A stretch of DNA of 48,562 bases from Candidatus Zixiibacteriota bacterium (GCA_020853795.1 JADYYF010000064.1:1-48562); one strand, 5' to 3'. Positions 31,501 through 38,825 are shown, numbered from the stretch's first letter. Numbers and translations are program-made. The notes: generated from the sequence alone by a model not told the origin.

Positions 31501-31849
31501 GAGATACAAACGCTACTAGAGCTGCATCTTTAGGCTGTCCACTTTTGAGGTACTTGGCGACGAAATTCCTCTGGGCGGATCGAGCGCGCTCGATACTCCT
31601 ATCCGCATTCAGGTTGACTATCAGTATGTCAATCTTGTTTCCCTCAACATCTTTGTACTTGCCGAATCTATCGTAGGAGTTTATGTATCGCCTAAACTCA
31701 GGGAATATCTCTTGTGATTCTAGTGGCTTTGCGAAAGATGCCGGTTCCAGACCTACCAGCAAATTGCCAATAAATCTCGCAAATTGGTCCCGGCTGAACG
31801 GTTGTTCAAATGTGTCTCGTATGATCTTTTGTGCCGCTTCTCGCTGCAT
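28598..31849 (-). CDS. Eco57I-type N6-adenine DNA methyltransferase/restriction-modification protein
   Basis: A ~1083-residue protein. SAM-binding motif I is VLDPACGSGAFLVGML (~residue 453), and the catalytic motif IV is FDIVIANPPYVNSHE (~686), the NPPY form of N6-adenine enzymes. Upstream of motif I lies the usual helical block ending GHGTYYTPREIVHYMC. The C-terminal ~350 residues should hold target recognition. The N-terminal ~200 residues (YDRFGKYKDVEGNKIDILIV) are of unknown fold; a nuclease there is possible but I see no sure PD-(D/E)xK set. ATG 31849 is chosen over a TTG 12 bases upstream because GGGGA lies six bases before it. It starts one base after the stop of the PLD-helicase gene, so the two are co-made. 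Confidence 0.88.
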   Translation of the reverse strand: MQREAAQKIIRDTFEQPFSRDQFARFIGNLLVGLEPASFAKPLESQEIFPEFRRYINSYDRFGKYKDVEGNKIDILIVNLNADRSIERARSAQRNFVAKYLKSGQPKDAALVAFVSPGDQDWRFSFVRMAYKYDADRNKVVEELSPAKRYSFLVGANENSHTAQSRLLPILANGEPKLTDLENAFAVDPVTKEFFKQYRNLFDKLSASLNKNKGFVIVATRNNLDIENFAKKLLGQIVFLYFLQKKGWLGVPKGKTWGDGDRGFLRTLFSRCVEKNENFYNDYLEILFYDTLNNPRSRQADRNYSQHFESKIPFLNGGLFEPDYDWERTTIHLENGIFGDILEVFDRFNFTVKEDEPLEREVAVDPEMLGKVFENLLAENLRKGHGTYYTPREIVHYMCQESLISYLVDGSALEYETIRGFIRNPVLSVDELAPDIRDNRERIDKLLAEIRVLDPACGSGAFLVGMLQEIVRARQSLRPRLTDYRMKKTAIQDCIYGVDIDPGAVDIAKLRLWLSLVVDYDLEDIEPLPNLDYKIMQGNSLLEQFEGVRFYEGLNGDGHETLFDDKDQVQKKDQLRWQKREYFSTSDDKSKATLRSRINDLIDWFVRRAVNEELQRVKTLRKAKERERELLKKGDREKHWEQWAGKLAKEGALNDLLKTIHDPKGVRPFFLWKLNFMEVFDEKDGFDIVIANPPYVNSHEMKELLTLYRSVYPIAHGSFDIYILFFKRALDLMKQNGTLCFITSNKYVIADYGSKLRDLLKTDTTILKLIDLADCRKVFENVLVSPIVTVVQKSLPMPEHCVKIALLGEDDLAILDRIKFTEVQQDSLTRGKSNAFEIHISDDVAPVLSRLLMGCEELVELADVRTGIMGFEYWAMSKFIREGERPGYIRIVTNSHVEPYNFLFGKPINLFKKKFTNPYLDVDSVPLSQETKKLFGCEKIIVRGVAKKLTASIDREGFGILVAVHAVRPYPKKNISIEYLTAVLNSSLVNWFHRKKFYSARIPKGSLKYPISFLKSVPIKKPQQADHDKVTQMVRDLQHLILKSRCSESAEIPEVAALRKQIDTQIFAIYGIKPEELKTDASL

Positions 31850-31850
31850 A

Positions 31851-34800
31851 TCAGTCCCCAATTAGATATTCGGAAAGGATGACTTCTCGAGGTCCACTAA
31901 CTTTGGCCGACGATTCGGCCAAGTGGCTTTCGAGGAATTCAGCCGGTATATTCTTCTGAAGTACTGCAAGCATCTTGAGCGGATTGACTCCCTGTTTTAC
32001 CATGGAAGTCATCTCCTTCAAGGCTGTCTTGGCTGTCTGCCGGGGCAATCCGCCTTCTTCAAGCTGGATGATCACCTTGCGAACATACTCCTCTTGCTCA
32101 TCCGTGAACTGGCGGTAGTCCTTTACCGCTTTCAGCATCTTGAGCAACTGCGTAGCGGTATCTCTGCCGCCCTTGAGCTTGGTATCAGGCATGTCGTCTG
32201 TGGTCGCAAAGGTGAATGCCTCTTTGTTCTTATCCAACAATTCGTAGAAGTCAGAACCCAGCTTTTCGCGCTTCACGGACGAGGTGACTTCGAGTGTAGC
32301 TGCAGCCGCTATGAAGTCCAGTTCAACAGGACCGCCTTGACCCGCTAGGTAGAATTTCTGAATCCTGCCCTTGCGGAAGTATGTAAGCAGGTGATTCCGT
32401 TTGTCTGAATCATGCCTGGCTGTCCGCGCCTTCTTGGGGAGCCGTTTGATCTGCTCGAACAGGTCCGGATCGTTGTCCCGGATATCACGAATGAGTTGGA
32501 GGTATTTGAGCCCGCTGTCTTCTTCACCGTCTTCTCCGGTGATTGTCTTTCGGGATACCAGTCGATCAAATAGCTCGTGGTGTTCAATGGCCTCTCCGTC
32601 TGTCAGCAAGCGAGCATCCGCTCCCAAGAGAGTAATGAATGCCTGAATCTTTGCTTCGGCGGCTTCTTTGAGCTTGATCTGGTCATTCGATTGCTTCGTC
32701 GGGAAGAAGTTGAACGTGTATATCTTGTCAAACTTTGTGTCTACGCGGTTAATGCGGCCAACACGCTGCATAAGCCGGGTCGGATTCCATGGGATATCGT
32801 AGTTGATGACGACATTAGCCTGGTGCAGGTTTACACCCTCTGAAAGCACTTCAGTCGCCACCAAAATGCGGTACTCGTTCTTCGGATGTCGGGCTTTTGC
32901 ATCGAAATTCTGAATCACTTTCTCTCGGATGTTCGCACTTGATGAACCAGTATAGTTGAGCACGTGGTGACCAAGCTTTTCCGTAAGGTGCTTTGACAGA
33001 TAATCCGCAGTCTCCTTTGATTCCGTAAAGACGATAAGCTTGCTGTCCTTGAGCACCTTTCGACTGGTGAGCATATCCAAGAACTTGAGCAATTTCGGAT
33101 CACGTTGCACCGATTGCCAGAGGTCGCGGATCTTTATGAGTAGGGCAAGGTCGTTTTCGAGGTCCTGACGAAATTCTTTCTTGAATCCTTTGGCCTCGTA
33201 CTTCTCTGCCTTGCCTTCTTCTATCAATTCCAGAACGCTCTCTTCGTCGCCCGAGCCTAGAAGGTCGAATATCTTGTTCGCGTAGTCTTTGCTGATGTAG
33301 ACCGCGCCTTTGTCATAATGCTCCAGGAAGAGTTCATACGACGCAATGAAACGGTTAATCGTGTTGCGAAATGCGAAGAAGCTACTCTCCAGGCGCTTCA
33401 CCAAGAGAATCTTCATGAATCGGCCGAGGTTTTGTTGGGCTAGTCGCTCCGGTTGTTCGATCTCTCCTTTGTAATACAAGAGAGGCATGTATCGGGCATA
33501 TTTGAACTTCAATGCAATCAGCTTGATTGTCTCGCTGAAGACCCTGTCTTCATTGTCATCGAGCTCATAGTAGGCAGGCTCAGGATCGACAACCTCTGGA
33601 AAGCGAAGTCCCTGTTTCTTGAGATCGTCCGGGAAAAAAGACTCAATTTCCCTGCGCGTTCTTCGTACCATCAAGTACTTGAGTACTTTGTCACGGATTT
33701 CCCGCGCGTTTTCCTTGGTAACTTGTATAAACTTTTCGAGATCACGCTGGCGATCCAGACCCTTCAATTTCCCTTCGAGCTTTGCAAACAACTTTTCCAA
33801 GTCCGCCGTGCCTGGGATCGTACTCTTCCGGGAATTCTGGAAGAGCTTGATCTGGCTCAATATGTCCTTCGGCGAATTGTTGAACGGCGTGGCAGTTACT
33901 AGAATGACCCGCTTGCCGCGGCAGACCTGCGCCAGCTTTTCGTAAGTGATGTTGGTTTCAGTGCGGAACCGGTGCGCTTCGTCGACAATAATGTTCTCAT
34001 AGAATTCGGTGCCGTGTTTGATGATCGAATCGAGTTTGCCCAGTGATTCAAATTTCGCATATACCCTGAAGTCCCTAAACACGTTTGGCCAAGACCCTGG
34101 GTTTTCTTCATCAAGCAATACTGGCGGCGCAAGAACGAGCGTACGGCCATCTAACTGATTAGCAAGCATCGCGGCCATGTATGTCTTCCCAAGCCCCACA
34201 ACATCCGAAATAAACACACCGCCGTATTCATCAAGAATTTTCTTCGCGTTTAGTACCGCCTGTTCCTGGTATTCCAAGCGTTTGAACTCGACGGGAACAT
34301 ACTTGAAGAATACTTCTTCGGATCGAGATATTTCGTCCTTGTAGTATTCATAGAGGAATTTCAAATACAGTTGGTAGGGTGTAATCGTGTCATTGAGCCA
34401 GGTCTTGGTTTGAATCGTCTCTATGTACTTGTCACTGACGTCAACTGCATCGGCCCAGAGTCTGTCGAATTGATCTTTCGCAAATGCGTAGTCGGATGGA
34501 TTCTTCAATTCGACGTTGAATTCCAGATTATCAACAAGCCCAGCGTGCGTGAAGTTGCTGGAACCTGTTATGACGCGACCTACATCCCGATCGTCTTCTT
34601 GAAATGTCATGATATAGAGCTTAGCGTGGATGTTGGCGGAAGGGTAAGCACGAATCTCCAACTTGCCACTTCGCAGCCACTCAAGGAATTTGTGAACGCC
34701 GGCTTCAACCTCTCGTTTGTCCTGCGAATTGCCCAACTCTTCCGTGACAGCTTTCCCGAATTCATCTTGAGTCTCGGCATGTGAAAGCGGTAACGACTCT

Positions 34801-35039
34801 TGCTCAGCCCGGTCGATGAGCTCTTTTGTGTCTCGCCCCGTACCGATGCCTATGAGTATTCGAATCTTCTCCGTCTTCTCGAGAGACTTATAGAGCGCAT
34901 AGAAACCGCTGGTGAAGAAATATCCCACCAAAACGTCGAAAAGCCGTGTGTCCTTAATGAGTACTCGGAATCGGTCAAGTAGACGCCGGGCTTCTTCGTT
35001 GGTGATGAATGTAAGATCTGTTGCTGGTTTATTGGTCAT
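31851..35039 (-). CDS. Phospholipase D-like nuclease fused to SNF2-type helicase
   Basis: A 1062-residue fusion. Residues ~30-190 form a PLD nuclease domain: LVGYFFTSGFYALYKSLE, then the catalytic HxK in IHAKLYIMTF, then the GSSNFTHAGL block. The helicase covers ~260-800: motif I SDVVGLGKTYMAAM, motif II IIVDEAHRFR, motif III LVTATPFNN, and the C-terminal half with ATEVLSEGVNLHQANVVINY and QRVGRINRV. Enzymes of this build translocate on DNA and cut it. With the adjacent methylase it can make an ATP-dependent restriction-modification pair in which methylation marks self. The C-terminal ~250 residues are helical and of unknown role. Confidence 0.9.
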   Translation of the reverse strand: MTNKPATDLTFITNEEARRLLDRFRVLIKDTRLFDVLVGYFFTSGFYALYKSLEKTEKIRILIGIGTGRDTKELIDRAEQESLPLSHAETQDEFGKAVTEELGNSQDKREVEAGVHKFLEWLRSGKLEIRAYPSANIHAKLYIMTFQEDDRDVGRVITGSSNFTHAGLVDNLEFNVELKNPSDYAFAKDQFDRLWADAVDVSDKYIETIQTKTWLNDTITPYQLYLKFLYEYYKDEISRSEEVFFKYVPVEFKRLEYQEQAVLNAKKILDEYGGVFISDVVGLGKTYMAAMLANQLDGRTLVLAPPVLLDEENPGSWPNVFRDFRVYAKFESLGKLDSIIKHGTEFYENIIVDEAHRFRTETNITYEKLAQVCRGKRVILVTATPFNNSPKDILSQIKLFQNSRKSTIPGTADLEKLFAKLEGKLKGLDRQRDLEKFIQVTKENAREIRDKVLKYLMVRRTRREIESFFPDDLKKQGLRFPEVVDPEPAYYELDDNEDRVFSETIKLIALKFKYARYMPLLYYKGEIEQPERLAQQNLGRFMKILLVKRLESSFFAFRNTINRFIASYELFLEHYDKGAVYISKDYANKIFDLLGSGDEESVLELIEEGKAEKYEAKGFKKEFRQDLENDLALLIKIRDLWQSVQRDPKLLKFLDMLTSRKVLKDSKLIVFTESKETADYLSKHLTEKLGHHVLNYTGSSSANIREKVIQNFDAKARHPKNEYRILVATEVLSEGVNLHQANVVINYDIPWNPTRLMQRVGRINRVDTKFDKIYTFNFFPTKQSNDQIKLKEAAEAKIQAFITLLGADARLLTDGEAIEHHELFDRLVSRKTITGEDGEEDSGLKYLQLIRDIRDNDPDLFEQIKRLPKKARTARHDSDKRNHLLTYFRKGRIQKFYLAGQGGPVELDFIAAAATLEVTSSVKREKLGSDFYELLDKNKEAFTFATTDDMPDTKLKGGRDTATQLLKMLKAVKDYRQFTDEQEEYVRKVIIQLEEGGLPRQTAKTALKEMTSMVKQGVNPLKMLAVLQKNIPAEFLESHLAESSAKVSGPREVILSEYLIGD

Positions 35040-35071
35040 AGTTTTGAAGTGGTTAGCTCGTGTATTAGGAA

Positions 35072-35770
35072 TTATACGCCCTCGTTTTCGATCTTCAATT
35101 TCAGTAGAAAGACTGTATCGGTCTTAAGGTTCGCACGTGCCCAAGCCTTCTGGTCATCAGCAAGCAACTCACCGATTCCTTCGAGAATTTTCTTGTTGCT
35201 GAGTTTCTCCAAGGCCGTGACGCACTTTTCGAGTAGTTCCTTGAATGGCATCTTGGCCCGCTGTTCGACGATTGTCTTGTTGATCGGCCAGTTGTTATGC
35301 AGGAAGAACCAGACATCGAAAATGTCTCGGCTCGTTTTGCCAATCCGTTCATACATCGCCATGAGCTTATGCGCGAACATATCTTCCTTGATCATCACGA
35401 GCATCGAGACACCGAGATAGGTCTTGAGTTCAAACTTCGAGCCGAAAGACCGGCGATTGATTTCCACTTTGATGTTGTGCGCATGCTCCTGGTACGACAA
35501 GAGAAAGAAAATACTGAATCTCTTCCGCGTTGCCTGCTTTATCACTCCGTACTTCTTGAGAACCTTCTCGATGCGCTCGAAGACGATGTCCTCCTTCGAA
35601 TCATTCAGCAAGTCGAAGTCGAGGTCGACCGAGAATCTGCTGAGGCCGTAGAACATGAACGCAGCGGTGCCTCCCTTGAAGCCCAGGAACGGTGCGATTG
35701 CTGAATCGGAGTACACGTCCTTGAGAAGCTGAAGCAAAACATTCTTGTGTACTGGCGTATTGAGAGTCAT
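35072..35770 (-). CDS. abiEii: AbiEii/AbiGii family nucleotidyltransferase toxin
   Basis: A 232-residue nucleotidyltransferase of the type IV toxin-antitoxin AbiE system. The fold signature is GGTAAFMFYG (33-42) followed by RFSVDLDFDLL (45-55), the GG...S-D-D core of DNA polymerase beta-like transferases. Later blocks include VMIKEDMFAHKLMAM and RDIFDVWFFL (the conserved D-x-x-D-x-x-F region). AbiEii toxins stop growth after phage infection; the MenT relatives do so by modifying tRNA. It overlaps AbiEi by four bases (ATGA) and lies 32 bases before the PLD-helicase gene, so in this island AbiE is not free-standing but leads the restriction operon. Confidence 0.9.
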   Translation of the reverse strand: MTLNTPVHKNVLLQLLKDVYSDSAIAPFLGFKGGTAAFMFYGLSRFSVDLDFDLLNDSKEDIVFERIEKVLKKYGVIKQATRKRFSIFFLLSYQEHAHNIKVEINRRSFGSKFELKTYLGVSMLVMIKEDMFAHKLMAMYERIGKTSRDIFDVWFFLHNNWPINKTIVEQRAKMPFKELLEKCVTALEKLSNKKILEGIGELLADDQKAWARANLKTDTVFLLKLKIENEGV

Positions 35771-36360
35771 AAACGGTTACTTTCGGCTCTAAAGTGCTTA
35801 TGCAAGGCATTCACTTGTTTTGCCATGCGCTTGTTGTCATACAGAGGCAAAAGCTCGAAGACCTTTTCCCAGTTAAGCGGAGTGAGGTTGTCGAAATGGT
35901 AGTCGGTGTTCACATAGAGCGTGTCAAGCATGGCCCTCTCCGGTGTTGCGATCGAGCGCTCACCAACATTGTCCACACCTACAGAATTAGACAGGATTAC
36001 ATCCTTTACCTTCCTGAATTGATAAGTCTGCCCGTCGCAGACGATCTCGCGGGTTAAGTAGGTCGCCACGAAGATGCGGTTGTAGAATTGGAATGTGACA
36101 CCGGCTTTCGCAAGGACGGTTTCGAAGCTGACGTACGACGGCGTGAAAATGCGGCTCGCCAGCTCCAAACGGTCGTAGTCTCGGTCTTTAGCATAGAGAC
36201 CTTGTCGAATTCTGTGCAGGTCACCCGCCTGGACGTAGTACTTGAGCCTTGCTCTTGCTGCATTGGTGCCCGGGTCGCCCCATAGCAAAGCGATGTCCTT
36301 AATCGAAAAGACGGTCTTTTTCGACCGGAGCAGAATTTTGATGTAATCGCCTCTTATCAT
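35767..36360 (-). CDS. abiEi: AbiEi family antitoxin/transcriptional regulator
   Basis: A 197-residue AbiEi protein. The N-terminal winged helix (VFSIKDIALLWGDPGTNAAR; ARLKYYVQAGDLHRIRQGLY) binds DNA in the family. The C-terminal domain (PERAMLDTLYVNTDYHFD) is the antitoxin part. AbiEi counteracts AbiEii without direct contact and represses its own promoter by binding inverted repeats. Such an inverted repeat overlaps the promoter upstream (36391-36406). As first gene it would set expression of all seven genes down to OLD at 26130. Confidence 0.88.
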   Translation of the reverse strand: MIRGDYIKILLRSKKTVFSIKDIALLWGDPGTNAARARLKYYVQAGDLHRIRQGLYAKDRDYDRLELASRIFTPSYVSFETVLAKAGVTFQFYNRIFVATYLTREIVCDGQTYQFRKVKDVILSNSVGVDNVGERSIATPERAMLDTLYVNTDYHFDNLTPLNWEKVFELLPLYDNKRMAKQVNALHKHFRAESNRL

Positions 36361-36390
36361 ATCTATGGACTATAAAGGGGTTCCAATCTC

Positions 36391-36433
36391 ACTATCAGTT
36401 CATAGTATACACCCCATATATATTGCCTGTCAA
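36391..36433 (-). promoter_or_regulatory. Promoter and inverted-repeat operator of the AbiE/restriction operon
   Basis: On the minus strand: TTGACA (36428-36433), an 18-base spacer and TATACT (36404-36409). The inverted repeat ACTAT-CAGTTC-ATAGT (36391-36406) overlaps the -10, as expected for AbiEi autoregulation. Confidence 0.75.
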
Positions 36434-36472
36434 GCGCAATTCTCGTGTGGCCAGAGCCTGACTCCCCCTAAA

Positions 36473-36937
36473 CTACTCTCGCTGAGCGACCAGCCAGATC
36501 ACCGCCGTGCCAATGCCGAGCCATAACAAACCATCGGTTTGCTCCTTTTTCTTGACCCGGCTGAAGACGTTTTGGTGAAGCCATGCAAGCGCCTTTCCTG
36601 GGTCCTCATAGTATGGCAAGTACTTCAGATCCTTGAGGAAACCTTGGAGCTTCGCACTACTGTCGAGTACCACAGGAAGAATTGGCTTGTCTGCACCTTT
36701 AGCAATTCCTATTTCCTGTGGCACCCATTCTGATGATTGAGAGTTCCTACTCCAAAGCAGAAGGAACAAATCACAGTTCTTGATCGCTCTTATGATCTCT
36801 GCACTGAGGCCCGAGCCCGGCAGCACCGAGTACTCGGCGAGAAAGACATGAGAGCCTGACTGCTCAAGCAGCACTTTAGTTTGGTTCGCCAGTGGGAGAT
36901 CGCGAGTTGAGTAGCTGATGAAAGTTGAAAAGGCCAT
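36473..36937 (-). CDS. TIR domain protein with C-terminal membrane helix
   Basis: A 154-residue protein. Residues 2-~125 form a TIR domain: AFSTFISYSTRDLPLA at the start, CDLFLLLWSRNS in the core, and SSEWVPQEIGIAKG with the candidate catalytic Glu75. Bacterial TIR domains with this Glu cleave NAD+ or make cyclic ADP-ribose-type signals in phage defence. Residues ~136-151 (LLWLGIGTAVIWLVAQ) form one membrane helix, so the TIR faces the cytoplasm from the inner membrane. It ends a three-gene unit behind a GIY-YIG protein (eight-base gap). There is no Thoeris ThsA partner nearby. Confidence 0.88.
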   Translation of the reverse strand: MAFSTFISYSTRDLPLANQTKVLLEQSGSHVFLAEYSVLPGSGLSAEIIRAIKNCDLFLLLWSRNSQSSEWVPQEIGIAKGADKPILPVVLDSSAKLQGFLKDLKYLPYYEDPGKALAWLHQNVFSRVKKKEQTDGLLWLGIGTAVIWLVAQRE

Positions 36938-36945
36938 ATGTTCTC

Positions 36946-37233
36946 CTATCCGACTCGCTTATTGCAGACTGGCTGGAGTTCAGTAATCAGTTCGCGTTCC
37001 CGGATACTTGGGTCACCACTTGTTACTTCGGCCACCCAGTGCGTCGGATTTTCACGGGTGATGCAGGGATTGTCACCGTTCAGGTGATCGAGTAATCTTT
37101 GGCGAATGTCCCCTTTGCCCACGTATACCCACACACCTTGTCGGAAAAGGCCATAGACGCCGATCTGGTTGGAGTTGAGGGCTTCGATATTCGCCCTTGC
37201 GAAAAGTCCGGGCTGTTGTTGTAGAAATGGCAT
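36946..37233 (-). CDS. GIY-YIG domain protein
   Basis: A 95-residue single-domain GIY-YIG protein from ATG 37233, which has GAGGT seven bases upstream (an in-frame ATG 12 bases earlier is less well placed). The motif reads IGVYGLFRQGVWVYVGKG: GVY for GIY and YVG for YIG. It is followed by the Arg in DIRQRLLDHL, the metal-binding Glu in RERELITEL and the closing Asn in PVCNKR. Members range from UvrC-type nucleases to homing endonucleases. A small stand-alone copy directly before a TIR gene suggests the pair acts together, the GIY-YIG protein as DNA-cutting or nucleic-acid-sensing partner; that is inference. Confidence 0.82.
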   Translation of the reverse strand: MPFLQQQPGLFARANIEALNSNQIGVYGLFRQGVWVYVGKGDIRQRLLDHLNGDNPCITRENPTHWVAEVTSGDPSIRERELITELQPVCNKRVG

Positions 37234-37264
37234 TAGATACCTCACTTTGTTAGTAGATTGGTTT

Positions 37265-37294
37265 TGCAGACGGGTGGATTCCCACCCGCCTGCA
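37265..37294. repeat. Perfect hairpin between zinc-ribbon and GIY-YIG genes
   Basis: TGCAG-A-CGGGTGG pairs with CCACCCG-C-CTGCA around ATTC, with one A/C mismatch. No T tract follows on the minus strand. It may attenuate or process the transcript so that the first gene is made in excess. Confidence 0.6.
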
Positions 37295-37308
37295 GAAGTG
37301 TAGTGCGC

Positions 37309-37476
37309 TTAGGATGTGCACTTGCCTTCCTTTTCTTTCGATTTGCACTCGTTACAGAGTTCACCGCTGGTTGGCTTAGAGTAACTGGTATCCACGTCGG
37401 TTCCAGTCGGATAGTTCGAACAATTGCGACACCAATGCCAGGTGTCTCTTCCTTTTCTGCGTTTGTAGATCGCCAT
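37309..37476 (-). CDS. Small zinc-ribbon protein (55 residues)
   Basis: A 56-codon frame starting at ATG 37476 with AAGGGA upstream. It reads MAIYKRRKGRDTWHWCRNCS, then NYPTGTD, then SGELCNECKSKEKEGKC. Two CxxC pairs (CRNC and CNEC), 27 residues apart, form a zinc ribbon, and the N-terminus is strongly basic, as in nucleic-acid-binding ribbons. The conserved look of TWHWCRNCSNYP and SGELCNECK supports a real protein. It is the first gene of the unit with the GIY-YIG and TIR proteins, and a repressor-type operator lies ~130 bases upstream. Confidence 0.75.
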   Translation of the reverse strand: MAIYKRRKGRDTWHWCRNCSNYPTGTDVDTSYSKPTSGELCNECKSKEKEGKCTS

Positions 37477-37607
37477 GACAGCAATCCCTTCATAACTAAA
37501 GGTTTCATCTTGTGGCCATTACTGGCCGTCATCAAACAGTAGTCTGTATTCTCAATATCAGTTTGCCTTCATAAGCGCTCCTTCCTCTGTCCACTCCAGT
37601 GTTCGTA

Positions 37608-37639
37608 ATGTTAGCGGACGGTGCGAACATCGCGTGCAA
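37608..37639 (-). promoter_or_regulatory. Candidate promoter and operator of the zinc-ribbon/GIY-YIG/TIR unit
   Basis: The 19-mer GTTAGCGGACGGTGCGAAC (37610-37628) matches the operator in the XRE-ImmA promoter at 14 of 19 positions, including an identical GTGCGAAC half. On the minus strand a TAACAT (37608-37613) could be a -10. The nearest -35-like TTGCAC is 20 bases away, so the promoter is weak or needs help. Confidence 0.5.
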
Positions 37640-37666
37640 AAAAAAGCTGACCACAACTGCAATCAT

Positions 37667-38386
37667 CTACACGAGCTCCAACCCAATCTGAAACTCGTCA
37701 GGTATGTAGCCGAAGTCCTTGAGTCGATATATCGTGGCTTCAACGCTGACATCGAATACGTCGGCCAAGTCTCGAATGGCGGAGACTGCCCTTCCATTCT
37801 TTATCGCCGCCTCTAAATCGGATAGCCGATTCACTTCAAGTACTGCTGCTACTTGTACCTTCAAAATTTCCTTCGGCAAAAGCAATGCCGCCATACACCT
37901 ATTTGCCTGATACTCCCACCATTCTCCGTTATAGTGACGACTACCGATCACCTCTTCCCGACAGAGGATCGTTGAATTTTGAACCTGCTCCTCAGGTTTG
38001 TCGAAGAGTGAGAGTGTTGCGACATCCCGGATGAAAAGGTCTCGATGACAACATATGTGTCCCGCTTCGTGTGCGAGCGTAGTCCGCAGTCGCCTACGGG
38101 AAACGATGTCCGCTTCGGCAGCTTCGGCGAGTTCGAGGCTGACCTCGACGACTGCTGAGCCGTCGGGGTAAAATTTAGTGCGTCCGAGAAGCCCTTCAGG
38201 CAAGTGGATAAAATCCGGCTCGACTTTAAGCGACTTGAGAAGGACGAGGTCAATGTCTACGCCACACCCCTCGCGAAAACAGTCGCCAGCTTGGCCGCGA
38301 AGGCAATCCATCATGACTTCGAATTCATTATCCTCGAAATAAACCTGTTTGCCCCAGGGGCTGCGTTTGCTCTTTGACAGTCTCAC
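37667..38386 (-). CDS. ImmA/IrrE family metallo-endopeptidase
   Basis: A 239-residue zinc peptidase. The active site is TTLAHEAGHICCH with HEAGH at 106-110, and the third ligand is the Glu in WEYQANRCMAALLLP. In ICEBs1 and Deinococcus, ImmA/IrrE-type proteases cut a partner XRE repressor when a signal arrives, which derepresses the repressor's targets. Here the gene overlaps the XRE gene by four bases (ATGA), the usual repressor-protease pairing. The C-terminal ~60 residues (SDLEAAIKNGRAVSAIRDLA; DVFDVSVEATIYRLKDFG) resemble a second helix-turn-helix. Confidence 0.88.
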   Translation of the reverse strand: MRLSKSKRSPWGKQVYFEDNEFEVMMDCLRGQAGDCFREGCGVDIDLVLLKSLKVEPDFIHLPEGLLGRTKFYPDGSAVVEVSLELAEAAEADIVSRRRLRTTLAHEAGHICCHRDLFIRDVATLSLFDKPEEQVQNSTILCREEVIGSRHYNGEWWEYQANRCMAALLLPKEILKVQVAAVLEVNRLSDLEAAIKNGRAVSAIRDLADVFDVSVEATIYRLKDFGYIPDEFQIGLELV

Positions 38387-38757
38387 TCGCTAGCGTCCTT
38401 CTTCTTTGTTTCGTTATCCCGGAGACTCTTCCGCAATCTCTCCAATATCTCCTTTGGATCGCGTTTGGACGATCGAGCTTCTCTGAGCATTTGCCCCACT
38501 TCCGGATTTGCGCTTACCCATTCAGACAACTCCGGATCCAACCGAGCATCAAGGGACTTGAGGTGCTCATAGGATCCACCGACGTGGTGAAGCGCTTTGG
38601 CTATTCTGAGCAGGTATTCATCAGACGGCAATCTTCGCCCGTGTTCAATATCCGACAGGTGGGCGGCTGAGATATTGGTTCGCCTACCAAAGTCTCGTAG
38701 CGTAAATCCGGCCGCGCGCCGCAAATCTCTGATCTCTTCGCTTAGTTTCTTTCCCAT
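38383..38757 (-). CDS. XRE-family repressor paired with ImmA
   Basis: A 124-residue regulator from ATG 38757. A longer frame from 38793 is rejected because it would cover the promoter and operator. The helix-turn-helix (LSEEIRDLRRAAGFTLRDFG; RRTNISAAHLSDIEHGRRLP; DEYLLRIAKAL) occupies residues ~4-62. The C-terminal part is charged and helical and is the likely cleavage target of the adjoining protease. Its promoter contains an operator between -35 and -10, and a related operator lies before the zinc-ribbon/GIY-YIG/TIR unit. The simplest reading is a switch that holds the TIR module off until ImmA is activated. Confidence 0.87.
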   Translation of the reverse strand: MGKKLSEEIRDLRRAAGFTLRDFGRRTNISAAHLSDIEHGRRLPSDEYLLRIAKALHHVGGSYEHLKSLDARLDPELSEWVSANPEVGQMLREARSSKRDPKEILERLRKSLRDNETKKKDASE

Positions 38758-38764
38758 TGGTTGC

Positions 38765-38793
38765 AATGTCCGCATACAGTGCGAACAAGTCAA
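38765..38793 (-). promoter_or_regulatory. Promoter and operator of the XRE-ImmA operon
   Basis: On the minus strand: TTGACT (38788-38793), a 17-base spacer and GACATT (38765-38770). GTCCGCATACAGTGCGAAC (38768-38786) fills the spacer and is a near-palindrome (GTTCGC-N7-GCGGAC read on the minus strand), the ideal place for autorepression. Confidence 0.72.
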
Positions 38794-38825
38794 GTGGTTT
38801 TTTCATGAAAAACTACTCCCCAAAG

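Noticed and set aside
26130-36433. Assignment of the large operon to DISARM, BREX or Gabija
   Set aside because: There is no DUF1998 protein or separate PLD protein as in DISARM, no PglZ or BrxC as in BREX, and no UvrD-like helicase next to OLD as in Gabija.
36473-37245. Assignment of the TIR gene to Thoeris
   Set aside because: No ThsA-type SIR2-SLOG or similar NADase effector lies nearby; the neighbours are a GIY-YIG protein and a zinc ribbon.
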